Below are positions 37,878 through 47,609 of a stretch of DNA of 64,000 nucleotides, in pieces. The notes beneath the pieces are model-generated. The model was not told the origin of the DNA, ran no database searches, and was given only the letters and a program-made list of their open reading frames with translations. The stretch is taken from NCBI GenBank assembly GCA_021029095.1, contig JAJOHG010000064.1:90926-154925 (forward strand), given 5' to 3'. The position numbers and the translations under genes are program-made. Source of the DNA: Phellopilus nigrolimitatus (taxonomy: Eukaryota > Basidiomycota > Agaricomycetes > Hymenochaetales > Hymenochaetaceae). Position 1 is the first letter of the stretch; each line of letters starts with the position of its first letter.

Positions 37878-39461
37878 ATGGCCGCCAACACCTCGTCCAC
37901 GCCCCCTTCCGGCACAACTGGCCACCAGAACGTCGTCCCTTCCGAGGTCGGCTGGCAGTTTGTGCCCCAGTACTACACGTTCGTGAACAAGCAACCCAAC
38001 CGCCTGCATTGCTTCTACACTAAAAACTCGACCTTCACTCACGGCACGGAGGGTGACGATGGGCGTCCGTGCTTTGGCCAGCAGGTGAGAACACAATCCT
38101 TTTTTTTTTGCGCGTTCGTAACGCCATGTATATTTACCCGGTGCGTCGATCAGGAAATCCACCAAAAAATCCTGCAGATCGGCTTCCAGGACTGCAAGGT
38201 CTTCATCCATTCGGTCGATGCGCAGGCATCTGCTGCGGGCGGCATCATCATCCAGGTCATTGGCGAGATGTCCAACCGCAACGAGGCCTGGCGCAAATTC
38301 GTGCAGACGTTTTTCCTCGCTGAGCAGCCCAACGGTTACTTCGTCCTCAACGACATTTTCCGTTTCCTGAAGGAGGAGAGCGTCGAAGACGACGAGAGTG
38401 CCGATGCGACGGAGCTGCAGGCTGAGCCGGCCCCGGCACCCATCGAGCACCAGCCTGAACCGGAGCCTGCACCGCCTGTCAATATCCCCGCACCTGCACC
38501 GGTCGAGATTGCTCCGGAGCCCATTCCGGAGCCTGTCCCCGAGCCTGCGCCTGTGCCGGTCGAAGAGCCCGAGAAACCTCTACCGAATGGTCTTAGCCAC
38601 GTCGAGCCTGAGAAGGAGCCTGAGCCTGTCGCGGAGCCTGTTGTCGAGCAGGCGCCGGAGCCAGAGCCAGTTCCCGCTCGCGAACCGACCCCGGCACCTG
38701 CGCCTGCGCCTGCCGTTGCGCAGCCTTCACCCTCACCCAAGCCTGCACCTGTCGCTCAGGCCGCCCCTACTCCTGTACACCATGCCGCTCCGTCCACGCC
38801 CAAGACCTGGGCGAACCTCGCAGCGGCAAACTCGAAGAAGTGGGGTCCGGCCGTCGCGCAGGAGTCGCGCGGGATGAGCGTGGAGGCTCCGTCGCCGCCG
38901 CCGAGCGGCACGCAGACTCCCGTTGTCTCGGCGCCTGCGCCTGCTCCTGGTAGGGGTGCCTTCCACGGGCCGAAGGGTGGTCGCGCCGATGCACATCCAT
39001 TGTACCAGCAGGCGATGGCAGTCACGACTCCGCATGTCTTCGTTAAGGTGAGCTGCAATTTTCATTAGGATGATGAACACTGCAAAGTAACTTTTCAATT
39101 CAAGGGCGTCGTTGATCCGCTGACGAACGAGCAGCTCGATGGTCTGCTCGTCCGGTATGGGGGCAAGGTCAAGAAAACCGAGATCGTGCGTGACCGTGCA
39201 TGTGCATTCGTCGAGTACGAGGAGCTCGAGTCGGCGAAGAAGGCGATCGTCGCGTCGCTGCTGTCGTCGCAGGGCGGCGATGGAGGTATTCGCGTGGACG
39301 TCGGCCTGGAGCAGCCGCTCCGCATCATCATCGAGACGAAGAAGGAGCGGGGCGAGCGCCCGCCCCCGCGCGGCCCACGCGGGGGTATGCCTCAGGGCAT
39401 GGACCGCGGTGGGTTCCGCGGCCGTGGCCGCGGGCGTGCCATCCCGCCTGGCAAGGCGTAA
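37878..39461 (+). CDS. G3BP/Bre5-like protein, NTF2 domain plus RRM (arm A copy)
   Basis: Three exons, 37878-38084, 38154-39047 and 39105-39461, give 485 aa. Residues ~20-135 form an NTF2-like domain (GWQFVPQYYTFVNKQPNRLH, FYTKNSTFTHG, QEIHQKILQIGFQDCKVFIH, IIIQVIGEMSN, FVQTFFLAEQPNGYFVLND). A long Pro/Glu/Ala linker with PEP-type repeats follows, then an RRM (VFVKGVVDPLTNEQLDGLLV, CAFVEYEELESAKKA) and an RGG tail (GGFRGRGRGRA). This is the G3BP / yeast Bre5 / fission yeast Nxt3 architecture: RNA-binding cofactor of a Ubp3-type deubiquitinase and stress-granule component. The first intron length is divisible by three, so read-through would not shift frame. The start at 37878 is preferred over upstream in-frame Met codons because those lie in unlike, pyrimidine-rich sequence. 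A frameshifted copy exists in arm B. Confidence 0.9.
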
Positions 39462-40301
39462 AACGGCGGCTTGTGGACGTCTAAAAAATGCTATTCTTCA
39501 TGACCTGCATCGTTGGAAGACGTTGGTGTTGTATTTTTCCGTGGCAGCTGGTGGTCTGGCTGGTGGTCTAATCTGGTGGTGGTAGTCGGTCTTTTTATAC
39601 GCTTTTTTACTCTTTCTTCTCTTTCTTACTTGTTCCTCCCTCTGTCGACATTGTCTGCTCACATTGTTGTTCGTCTCTTGGCTTTCGCTTTTTCTTCTCT
39701 TCTCTCCATCTCCTTCCGTCCTCATTTGCACGTCGCTATCTATCCTCGCATCGTCACCTGTCCCCCCTTCACGACCTCCTTATGTGCTTACCCTCCGCTT
39801 ACCCCTCTGCCGCCCTTTATTCCTCGCTTCCCTCCATCCGCCTGCCTCTCGGAATACTATCGCCTTCGTGTGCCTGCCTCGCATGTGCGTCTTGAAGGGT
39901 CTACTTATGTTTGAACTACCTATGCTCGGCTAAGTACTCCGATGTGATGTTATGCAATCCATCCTCCTTTTTGTGCACTTGAGCTGCGGGGCGTTCTTCT
40001 CTCCTCTTTCTTGCGAGCTATGGTTCTACTCCCGATTGACAGTGTATGTATTTCCTTGTCTTGTAGATTGTAGTTTTCGAAAAACATTTGCAATAGCAAG
40101 TAGGTGAACGCTCTAAAATTACGGATGACTGATGGCTGGATCGACACCATGTGACAAGCCAAACATGCCTTTGATTTAAGGAAAGCCATAAGCAGATGAA
40201 TGCATGTGTGTAAGGGAAAGATGCAACAGTCCGTGTATGCAGAATTATACAAGATGCTGTGGGTCGTTACCTACATTACCCAACGGCGGGTGGCGTCAGT
40301 C
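39462..40301. other. Convergent 3' regions, sense strand pyrimidine-rich
   Basis: 840 bp between the convergent G3BP-like and CaaX genes. From 39,590 to 39,850 the plus strand is dominated by C and T (CTCTTTCTTCTC, CCTCCCTC), lying on the sense strand of the G3BP-like gene, probably its 3'UTR. No gene is recognised. The mirrored stretch is 61,696-62,535. Confidence 0.5.
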
Positions 40302-41420
40302 TTACATGACAATGCATTTGTTTTCCTCCTTCATCGCAGCGTAAGGGTCGTCTTTCTCGCCGGGGAGCTCTCCCTCCACCTCCGGTGCCGGAGACTTCTC
40401 TGAGATACCCCCCAGGCTCTCCGCCTCCGCACGCTCCTCCTGCGTGCTCCGGCGCTCGAGCTCCTCCGCGTCGATCTCTTCTATCTTCGCCTCGGCGTGC
40501 TCGCTGACCTCGGCCTGCACGTCCTCCGGGAGTGCGCGCAGGATCTTGCCGAGCCCGAGGCTCGCGAGCCGCAGTAGCGCATCGGCGTGTGGGATCCCGC
40601 GCGTGCGCGCGAACCCGGAGACGCCCGTGACGACGACGGGGTGCTTGAGCGCGCCGTCGAGCAGCACGAGCGCGTCGCGCCCGTGCTTCTGCATCGAGCG
40701 TTTGAGCGCGGGGTCGTGCGCGAGCTCGCGCAGATTGAGCACGTTGAGCTTCGACTTGCCGTCTTCTTTCCCCTTGCCCTTGCCCTTGCCGTCGGGGAGC
40801 TGGGTCGTGAGCTTCTCCAGGGAGGCTGTTACGACCAGGATAGCATTTTCACTGAGTCCGAGGTTAGCTAGTGTGTAATTGGGCATATAATAGAAGAGAA
40901 GAAAAATTGCTTACCCGGCAGCCTTGATGACCTCCGCCGTGCGCTCCGCCATCTGCTTCCCGCTCCCGCCGCTGCCCCGTAGCTTCTCGTCTACGATGAC
41001 GACGACGTCCCGCCCGCTCGTCGCTACCACGCGGCGGACGTCCTCCGCTGCGTCCGCGAGGCTCCGCGTCCCTTTGCGGAACTGCGTGCCGACCTTCTTA
41101 CCGGGCGTGAGCGCCTCGCCCATGAGCCACACGGGCGACATCCCGACCCACGTCTGCGCGTACGCGGAGAAGAAGCGCCGCGCGGTGCGGCGGTTGTCCT
41201 TCGACAGCGCGCGGTTGAGGAAGCCCGAGGCGGCGCCCGGCCGCACCTGGGAGGCGTGCGGGCTGGGGACGTCGTCGGGCGCGGGTTTGGAGTCGCTGTA
41301 CGCACCTGGCACGGCTAAGGGCTGTGTGGACGGGTGGCGAGATGGCGGCGACGGAGGGAGCGGGGTCTTCTCTGCGGCCGTTGCACTTGGCGTCGGTGTT
41401 GTGTCTTTGGTGTCGGTCAT
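40302..41420 (-). CDS. Unknown conserved-looking protein with C-terminal CaaX box (arm A copy)
   Basis: Two exons, 40915-41420 and 40302-40851, give 351 aa; the junction makes KAAGENAILVVTASLEKL. I do not recognise the family. Visible features: a Pro/Ser/Thr-rich N-terminus with a PPSPPS segment; a compact region FLNRALSKDNRRTARRFFSA and AYAQTWVGMSPVWLMGEALT; an alternating hydrophobic segment DVVVIVDEKL; a short Lys/Gly tract (GKGKGKGKEDGK); an acidic C-terminal part; and the ending EENKCIVM. CIVM fits a CaaX prenylation signal, with Met favouring farnesylation, so membrane attachment is inferred. It is divergently transcribed from the decayed gene at 41598. The arm B copy appears to encode the same full-length protein. 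Confidence 0.72.
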
Positions 41421-41480
41421 CGTGGTGGACAGTGAGCAACAAAGCGAGTAGGACTCGTGGCCACCGACCTGCAATGAGAA

Positions 41481-41536
41481 TGACGTCGTTGGGGCATCTT
41501 TATCACGTGATTTATACTGCACGTGACCCGACGCGT
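41481..41536. promoter_or_regulatory. Bidirectional promoter cluster: CRE-like, two CACGTG, one ACGCGT
   Basis: Between the divergent CaaX gene and the decayed gene lie TGACGTC (41481-41487), CACGTG (41504-41509), CACGTG (41520-41525) and ACGCGT (41531-41536). CACGTG is a bHLH site, ACGCGT the MluI cell-cycle box bound by MBF, and TGACGTC a bZIP/CREB site. The cluster is strong by density; its action is inferred. Confidence 0.5.
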
Positions 41537-41597
41537 CGACTCCTTTTATTAAAGTTTTATCTTTTCTTTTCTGCCTAAATCCACGGCGACGGCGACG

Positions 41598-42213
41598 ATG
41601 GACACAGCGACATCTACATCGACGACGATGACGGCGGCATGGATGGAAATAATCGTTGAGAAAGACGCCGTCGTCGGGCGCTATTACGACTTCTACGACA
41701 TCTAGACGCACATCCGTACCACGTTCAAGCCCGTGCACGTTGTGGGTCTCTTGTCCGCGATCATCGCCTTCCACTTCTAGCCATACACCTACCGCGCCCT
41801 TTCTGACACGTCCACGTCCGGCGGGGTTGTCTGTCTGCGCCTCGCGTTGCTGACGACTGGCCGCGCACGTTCCTGCTGCTGGACGTCCGCTAGTCGGACT
41901 GCTGCGCCATCAGCTCGGAGCTGGGCGTGGAGGGCGACGTCGCGGCGACGTTCGCAAGGGGGGTGCGAGCCAAGACCGCCGAGCTGGATACGCAGCTATA
42001 CGTCATGACCGTCTATGTTGCACAGCGCGGCGTTCGCCCGCTATAACCGACATGCGAAGAAGTTCGATCGCCACAGCCATATTGACTACCAGTGGACTTG
42101 GATAAGCGACCCTTGTTTATGCAGGAACGTCCGTATCACGTGGTACTCGACAAAGTTCAGTTTCACTATGCCTCGAACGGAGTCAAGAACGAGAAACCTT
42201 AGGACGTCGAAGT
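41598..42213 (+). pseudogene. Decayed gene with in-frame TAG codons (arm A copy)
   Basis: From the ATG at 41598 a coding-like frame reads MDTATSTSTTMTAAWMEIIV, then GRYYDFYDI-stop-THIRTTFKPVHVVGLL and IIAFHF-stop-PYTYRALSDTS. After a frame change it continues WPRTFLLLDVR-stop-SDCCAISSELGVEGD, then RAKTAELDTQLYVMTVYVAQRG, and later RPLFMQERPYHVVLDKVQFH. The three stops are all TAG and the surrounding peptide is protein-like, so this is probably a gene killed by point mutations and small indels. I do not recognise the family. It shares an upstream region with the CaaX gene and is present in the same broken state in arm B, so the damage preceded the duplication (or is shared by both alleles). 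Confidence 0.5.
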
Positions 42214-43507
42214 AAGCAGTCTGCGTGCAGTTTCTAGTATAACTACCGCTAATAAGATTAAGAGCCTATTTTGGTCGTGTACTTGTGTAATTTGAAATGG
42301 TTGAGAGTTCACCAAGTTGGATTGATGGGAGACGACGATCTCAAGGAGGCTATTCGAAGTCACTTATAAACTCCCAGCCTGAAACGCCATCTTCGCGAAA
42401 TTTTAAGTACAGCATGCTCACAAGGTACTCTTCCTTCTATCTCCGGCCTGCTTGCTTTCTCGCTCTCTGCTAGGTGTGAGAAGCAAAGACATGCTCGTCG
42501 GAATATCGCTTTTTTGCAGTCACAGTTTTCACATCGTCAGGGTCTTCCTTTTTCTTCTCATACTAACACACGATTGGACAGAACATCTGCATCTCGACTC
42601 GTGAATAATCCTCGGTGATAGTAGCTGATCAGAAGATCCTTTGTGCTTTTTCCGTTGAAGTTTCAGCTGATGGATTGAAATTATTAGGACACCGATGCAG
42701 TCGGCCGCAATAAGACACTTTATCTATGTCGTTTTTGCTTGGTGCGACGCAGCTCTCAGCCTTTCTCTCAATGAACAATTTCATTCTCCGACTGCCTATG
42801 ACGCCTTAGGCTCAAACGCCACTTTTGAGCTGTGCGAAGGCAACCGGAACCACAAATATCCGGGACTCTAGGATCTTTTCCGAAGTGCACCTAGCAGCCT
42901 TCCGACTCCGGCATAGACCACCCGCACAAAAGGCCCTACGTTTCGTAGAAGCGGCCCTAGCCCAACGCCACAGATTGCAGACTTGGACGGATTGTGATCC
43001 GTAGCTGCGCCACTACGCGAGGATTTGTGCACCTGTGACACTTCTGCTGTGGCTTTTTGAAAACCCGCCTGATTTCGCATTCTTCGATTGTTTGCATCAA
43101 CGTTCAAAGAAGAGTCTTCGGGCCTACTAGAAACCTTTTTACTGTGACAGGGGCTGACACCGACGTCGATAAACGAATCAAGATAGAGATAAAGGCGCCA
43201 CATTTCCTAAATCCAGTTACCATATGTTCATTTCGGCGACTCAGCAATTCCATCTATCTTGTTTGTACTTAGAACTGTTGCTCTCCGTTCTTCTCTCCTA
43301 GCCTTCCCTTCTGCTAGCTCGTGCCGTCGGCAAAGCATTGGAGACCTCGGTCGTGTCCTCGCGTCCTACCTCTTAAAAGACTTTCTCTGTGTGTCTTGTT
43401 TCCCCGTACTCTGCGGACCAGCCTGTTCGTTCTCGCGCGCCCGTGGATCGCGACTATTTCTCAAAAATCAAGACAATTGTCGTTTTGTTAATTCCGTGAG
43501 GCAAGAT
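42214..43507. other. No gene recognised between decayed gene and DUF6534 gene (arm A)
   Basis: About 1.3 kb with only short frames. The part near 43,260-43,500 is pyrimidine-rich and probably the promoter and leader of the DUF6534 gene. The mirrored stretch in arm B is 58,488-59,783. Confidence 0.45.
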
Positions 43508-45685
43508 ATGCCCGGTCTCGATCTCTCCACGACGTTCGGTGTCGTCTATTGGGGTGCGTCGCTGCGTACACATGCGTTCCGTATTTGCAGCTGTCACAAC
43601 TAGTCTCTGATCTGCTACTCTGCATGGCAAAGGCTTCGTTATTGCAACTATGTGAGTTGCAATGTACAGGATCGATGCTTACGAGCTGACGCGCTACCAT
43701 GGCTGCTCCCCCCCTCCCCGTGACGCTTCTTAATCGTGGTACGAAAGCCTCTTCGGGATCTCGATAGTGCAGGGATATTTCTTTTTCCTTGGGAGCAAAG
43801 ATTCTCGGACGTTCAAATGTTTCGTGCGTCTTTTTCTTTATTTCCGAACCGCGGAGGTTCCAATGCTGCATATTCATCTCTATTACAAAAAGGTTGGGTC
43901 GCTGCTGTACGTCCGTAGCCCTCCCGCCCTCGGCTCCCGCATCCCACTCTTCTCAACTTGCTAAAAACAACAATAATAAAACATACAGAGCGCTTGATTT
44001 TGCTACGACGGCGCTGGCGTCCGAGTCCCTCCATTATTACCTAGTGCGTCCGTCCCTTCCCTCCTTCCGTTAACACCAAGTCCAACCGATTCTGGACAGA
44101 TCATCAATTTCGGGAACCCGCTCGCGCTGTTGCTCATGTCGAAGTGCGTCTATAGCCGGAGCCAGCACTGTACACCAGTTAGGCTTAGCGCTGACTTCAG
44201 CTGTTTCAGGTCCTACATTGCCGAACATGTGTCTACTCTAGTCATTATATTTGCGTGCGTTTGTTTGGTTTACTTCACTATTACGCCGATATTGGGTCCT
44301 GATGCGAACGCGGACAGGTCTCAGCTGTTCTACGCAGGACAGATTTATGCCGGTGAGGCTGTTACTCATTTTCTGGGCTTTAAGGCCGTAGCTGACTCTA
44401 AAGTGATTATCTTCCAGTGAACAAACGTGTCTGGATACCGTTATTGATAGTACGCTTAGAAACGTCGGATTCCACAAAGGGCAGGGTTTAACAACGTTAC
44501 TACTTCAGTTCACACTCGCTGTGTGCTCGTTTGGCGTGGGTTTAGGTGCGAAGTTCCGCAGCCTAGCCTGGACGAGCGGACTAACTTAAAAGGGACTGTG
44601 GAAATAATTCAGCCCTTACGTACGAGATGTTCGCTATCGATCTCCTCATAGCAAACATCTCGAGCACAAAGATAAAGGTATGGTTTGAATCGAATGGACA
44701 ACTCACGGCGATCTCATGTGTCCGTGTCAAGATTTGCCTGGGTCTGGCCACGTCGCTTGCAGCGCTCTGCGATATCATCTCCACCATAGCGATGTGTTGC
44801 TTCCTCACGTCGCATCGCTCGATTTACAAAGAGTAGGTGATTTCCTACTTGATTTTTTAAAATCAAATAAGTTGGATGATATTCTGACTTCCGCGCTTTC
44901 TCCCTTCCCCCCAAACCAAACCTATTTTTTGCCGTAGGACGAACACTCTCCTAAGGACATTTTTGTTCTTCGCGATCAATCGCGGGACTTTGACTGCCGT
45001 GGCACAAATCTGTCACCTCGCAATGTTTTTGGCGTATCCCTCGAGGGCGTACTGGTCAGTCTTGCGCATTTACTTGTATACCCTAGGCTGATCACCGTCA
45101 TGTGTTGTCTGTGTCTAGGGTGCCGTTCCACCTCAGCGTGAGCAAGCTTCATGTAAACACGTTGTGTACGTCCCTCTTTGCTCGAAATAGTCGAAGAGGA
45201 ACTGACGGTATGCTCTATCGCTGCAGTGGCCATGTCAGAATTTCTCGTAATTTGATATCGCTTTCGGGCGGCGTTGGCTCAGATATATCTTTCTTTTCTT
45301 CATTACAGCCTTAACACCCGCGCGATCCTCCGTGCGCGGGCCGACGCCAAGCGGCTGGAGATCACCACGGACTTCGCGTCCGCGCAGATGAGCCAACCGC
45401 GGTTCGGGCTGTCGTCGCATGCGCAGAAGCGGACGCTGGACGAGCAGGCGATCACGTTCGACCTTGTTGATCTTCCGGGTGATAAGGTCGGTTGGACTGA
45501 TACTTTTGTATATATTTTCTTTGGAGGCGCTGGGGCTAAGGCAGTCTTTTTTCTATTGCCAGAAACTCCCCAGGATGAGATCGATCGAAGAGGGACTCGA
45601 CGAGATGGATTCGCCTCAGACTGCGGACGGGACCTCGAAGTCCCTAGCGTTCGGCGGGGAAGTAGAGCCGATTACGTTTGCGTGA
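43508..45685 (+). CDS. DUF6534-type multi-spanning membrane protein, arm A copy
   Basis: Many-exon gene starting MPGLDLSTTFGVVYWG (43508) and ending GGEVEPITFA (45685). Recognisable exons follow: LFGISIVQGYFFFLGSKDSR, ALDFATTALASESLHYYLV, INFGNPLALLLMS, SYIAEHVSTLVIIFACVCL, ITPILGPDANADRSQLFYAG, VNKRVWIPLLI, GLTTLLLQFTLAVCSFGVGL, LATSLAALCDIISTIAMCC. Then comes the DUF6534 signature RTFLFFAINRGTLTAVAQIC with VPFHLSVSKLHVNTL, and a cytosolic tail with LNTRAILRARADAKRL. Proteins of this family have about seven helices, are found mainly in Agaricomycetes and have no known function. The exact small-exon boundaries are approximate. Two further copies lie at 47610-49663 and 56308-58487. Confidence 0.82.
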
Positions 45686-46109
45686 CGGCGCTGTGGGTAC
45701 GAGTAACAAATTGTAGGGACGGGGATGCTAAGTCGCAATCACTCGATAACTCCTCAGATGTTCTTTTTCTCCTACCTATCCTCTTGATAGTTGTTTGTAC
45801 TGCCTATTTCGATTACCTAGTTCTGTAAAATAATATTTAGGGGCGCTGAAAATAATATACTTGATACTCGTATGTTCAAATGACCGTAGAGGCAGGACTC
45901 TGATCGGTCAAGCGTAGGCGCCTCCCCTCCTTTGCGGCGTACTCAGATAACAGCACCGACCTGTCCAGCCACCAGAGATATGAATCTGTCCAGCGAGAAG
46001 ATAATGTTGCGCATGCTGTAAGAATAAAAAGGGTCTGCTGAGACCGTTGAGGCCCGGACAAAGCCGAAGCCGCGAATCTGCGCAACACAGCCACAGAATT
46101 GGTTAGAGT
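45686..46109. other. Distal end of arm A, no gene recognised
   Basis: The last 424 bp of the arm. A short minus-strand frame (RGFGFVRASTVSADPF... ending VGAVI) is conserved in arm B at 55,884-56,050 but is too short to assign. Confidence 0.45.
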
Positions 46110-46110
46110 A

Positions 46111-46934
46111 GGGTCATTCAAAGTTGGAACGGAACGACGTTCCACTCCTGTCGGCTGCCCAGAAAGGTCAGAATTACTTCAGCTTATATCCCTGAGTCAC
46201 AGGCCGTCACACCTGCATATATGCTGCATATATTCTGCTTTTTGACTCTCTTCGGCATCCATCTGAGCTCGTTATGATTCTGCAAGGTATTTAGAGCATC
46301 TTTACATAAATTTAGGGAGCTTCTGACCTTTTGAAATGTTTTGTCTGTCAATTTCAGGTATCCTCCTTTTGCAGAATAGATTTTCCCTTTCCAGAGAATA
46401 ACAAATCTTTCTCAAAGATACTTAAGCCACCCTAAATAATCTCTATAAATATATCATTGCTCTGATTTTGCCTTCATTATGCTTACAGTGGCCAGTCAAA
46501 AAATAGCCTTGAGGTTTTACAACAAAAAGAAAAGCCCTGCCAAATCTTCAGACAAAATTCTCTAGACAAAAATTAAGCTGAAGACTTGCAGATGACTACC
46601 ATCCAGCATAGTCTCTGCTGTGATCAAAAAATGAACAAGGGACAAGACACCAATTTGCAAGAGAAACAACCATCATATTTGGATTTGACCTCATTGCATG
46701 TAGCTATTTTGTTTGATTTTAGGATGTCATTATACACATATAACATCTCAAAGTAGTATCATGAACTTCTCAGAACTACACTGAGGGATTTTTGAGGCCG
46801 GGCCGTTGAAGAGTCTGAATGTCGCGGAGGCAGGTAAGTGATGTAACGCCGCTTGCACTGCGCTGAAGTAATCCCTTCCTTTCTGGGCAGCCGACTGGAG
46901 TGGAACGTCGTTCCGTTCCAACTTTGAATGACCC
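46111..46934. mobile_element. 824-bp MITE, Tc1/mariner-type ends with TA target duplication
   Basis: Both ends carry a nearly perfect terminal inverted repeat of about 68-70 bp starting GGGTCATTCAAAGTTGGAAC and continuing with the palindromic GGAACGACGTTCC, then TCGGCTGCCCAGAAAGG. TA flanks each end (46109-46110 and 46935-46936). The interior (46,180-46,850) is AT-rich with no transposase frame. TA duplication points to a Tc1/mariner-type transposase acting in trans. The left end coincides exactly with the end of inverted-repeat arm A. Confidence 0.88.
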
Positions 46935-46936
46935 TA

Positions 46937-47609
46937 ATTTCGATTGCTTCATCTTCTCTGGCGGCACATCTCATCCGTTTGCTTAGCAAAAATACAGTGA
47001 TGCTCCTTAACATATAAAATACCTACTGTTAATTTTTCATAAAATAAAAAGAGCTGCTTGTGCTTGTATGCGACGAAGTCAATTGCAAACAAAGGCCATT
47101 TGTCAGCTTTTCTCATTGATGAAAGCACTGCAAAAGAACAAATCCATTAAATATTTTCATATTTCGAGAGCACAATGAGATAGTAGTTCTTAAATGGCGT
47201 GTAAAATTTCAAAGGGAACCATCAAATTTTGATGGAGAAAGTGACCGGTGTGTAAAGGAACGGGAGTGTGTAAAGGAGCGGTACTATACTGTACACATTT
47301 ATAACGATACATAATTATTTGCTCGTTCGCCGTTATCCTTGGCGTATCGTGAAATTTGCGGTCGTTTGCGTTCCGTGATAACTCTCAACCACCCGTACTC
47401 TAGAAATCAAAATACATAACTCGTTGGGTTTTTTCCCAGTGTGTACTGAATCGGTGAAATGATAAGGTCAATCGTGCTCACGACCTCCGGCGGAAAACCA
47501 GGCAGCTTATCATCGTCACCGGGCTCCGACATCGTCGACAAATACGCCAGGCTTCCTGCACGCCTTCGACAAACGAGCGCTCGGATCGCTATGTCCTAGC
47601 GAGGACGAA
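46937..47609. other. AT-rich spacer, no gene
   Basis: About 670 bp, AT-rich up to 47,330, with a short near-tandem repeat GTGTGTAAAGGA(A/G)CGG at 47,250-47,285. No coding sequence is recognised; it holds the 3' flank of the minus-strand DUF6534 gene. Confidence 0.5.

Larger units (their letters stand above)
37995..46109 (+). repeat. Arm A of a large inverted duplication
   Basis: This 8.1-kb segment recurs in reverse complement at 55,884-64,000. Positions pair so that the two coordinates add to 101,993-101,998; the sum drifts by a few bases because of small indels. Gene order is mirrored: G3BP-like, CaaX protein, decayed gene, DUF6534. The left limit given is only the mate of the window edge; the true arm may extend further left. 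The right limit is sharp: homology stops at GGTTAGAGT, immediately before the MITE at 46111. Confidence 0.97.

Noticed and set aside
38336..38740. Long antisense frame rich in Gly/Ser/Ala opposite the G3BP-like linker
   Set aside because: It is the compositional shadow of the Pro/Glu/Ala repeat on the coding strand.
46111..46934. Coding transposon inside the TA-flanked element
   Set aside because: The interior is AT-rich with no frame resembling a DDE transposase, so only a non-autonomous element is supported.
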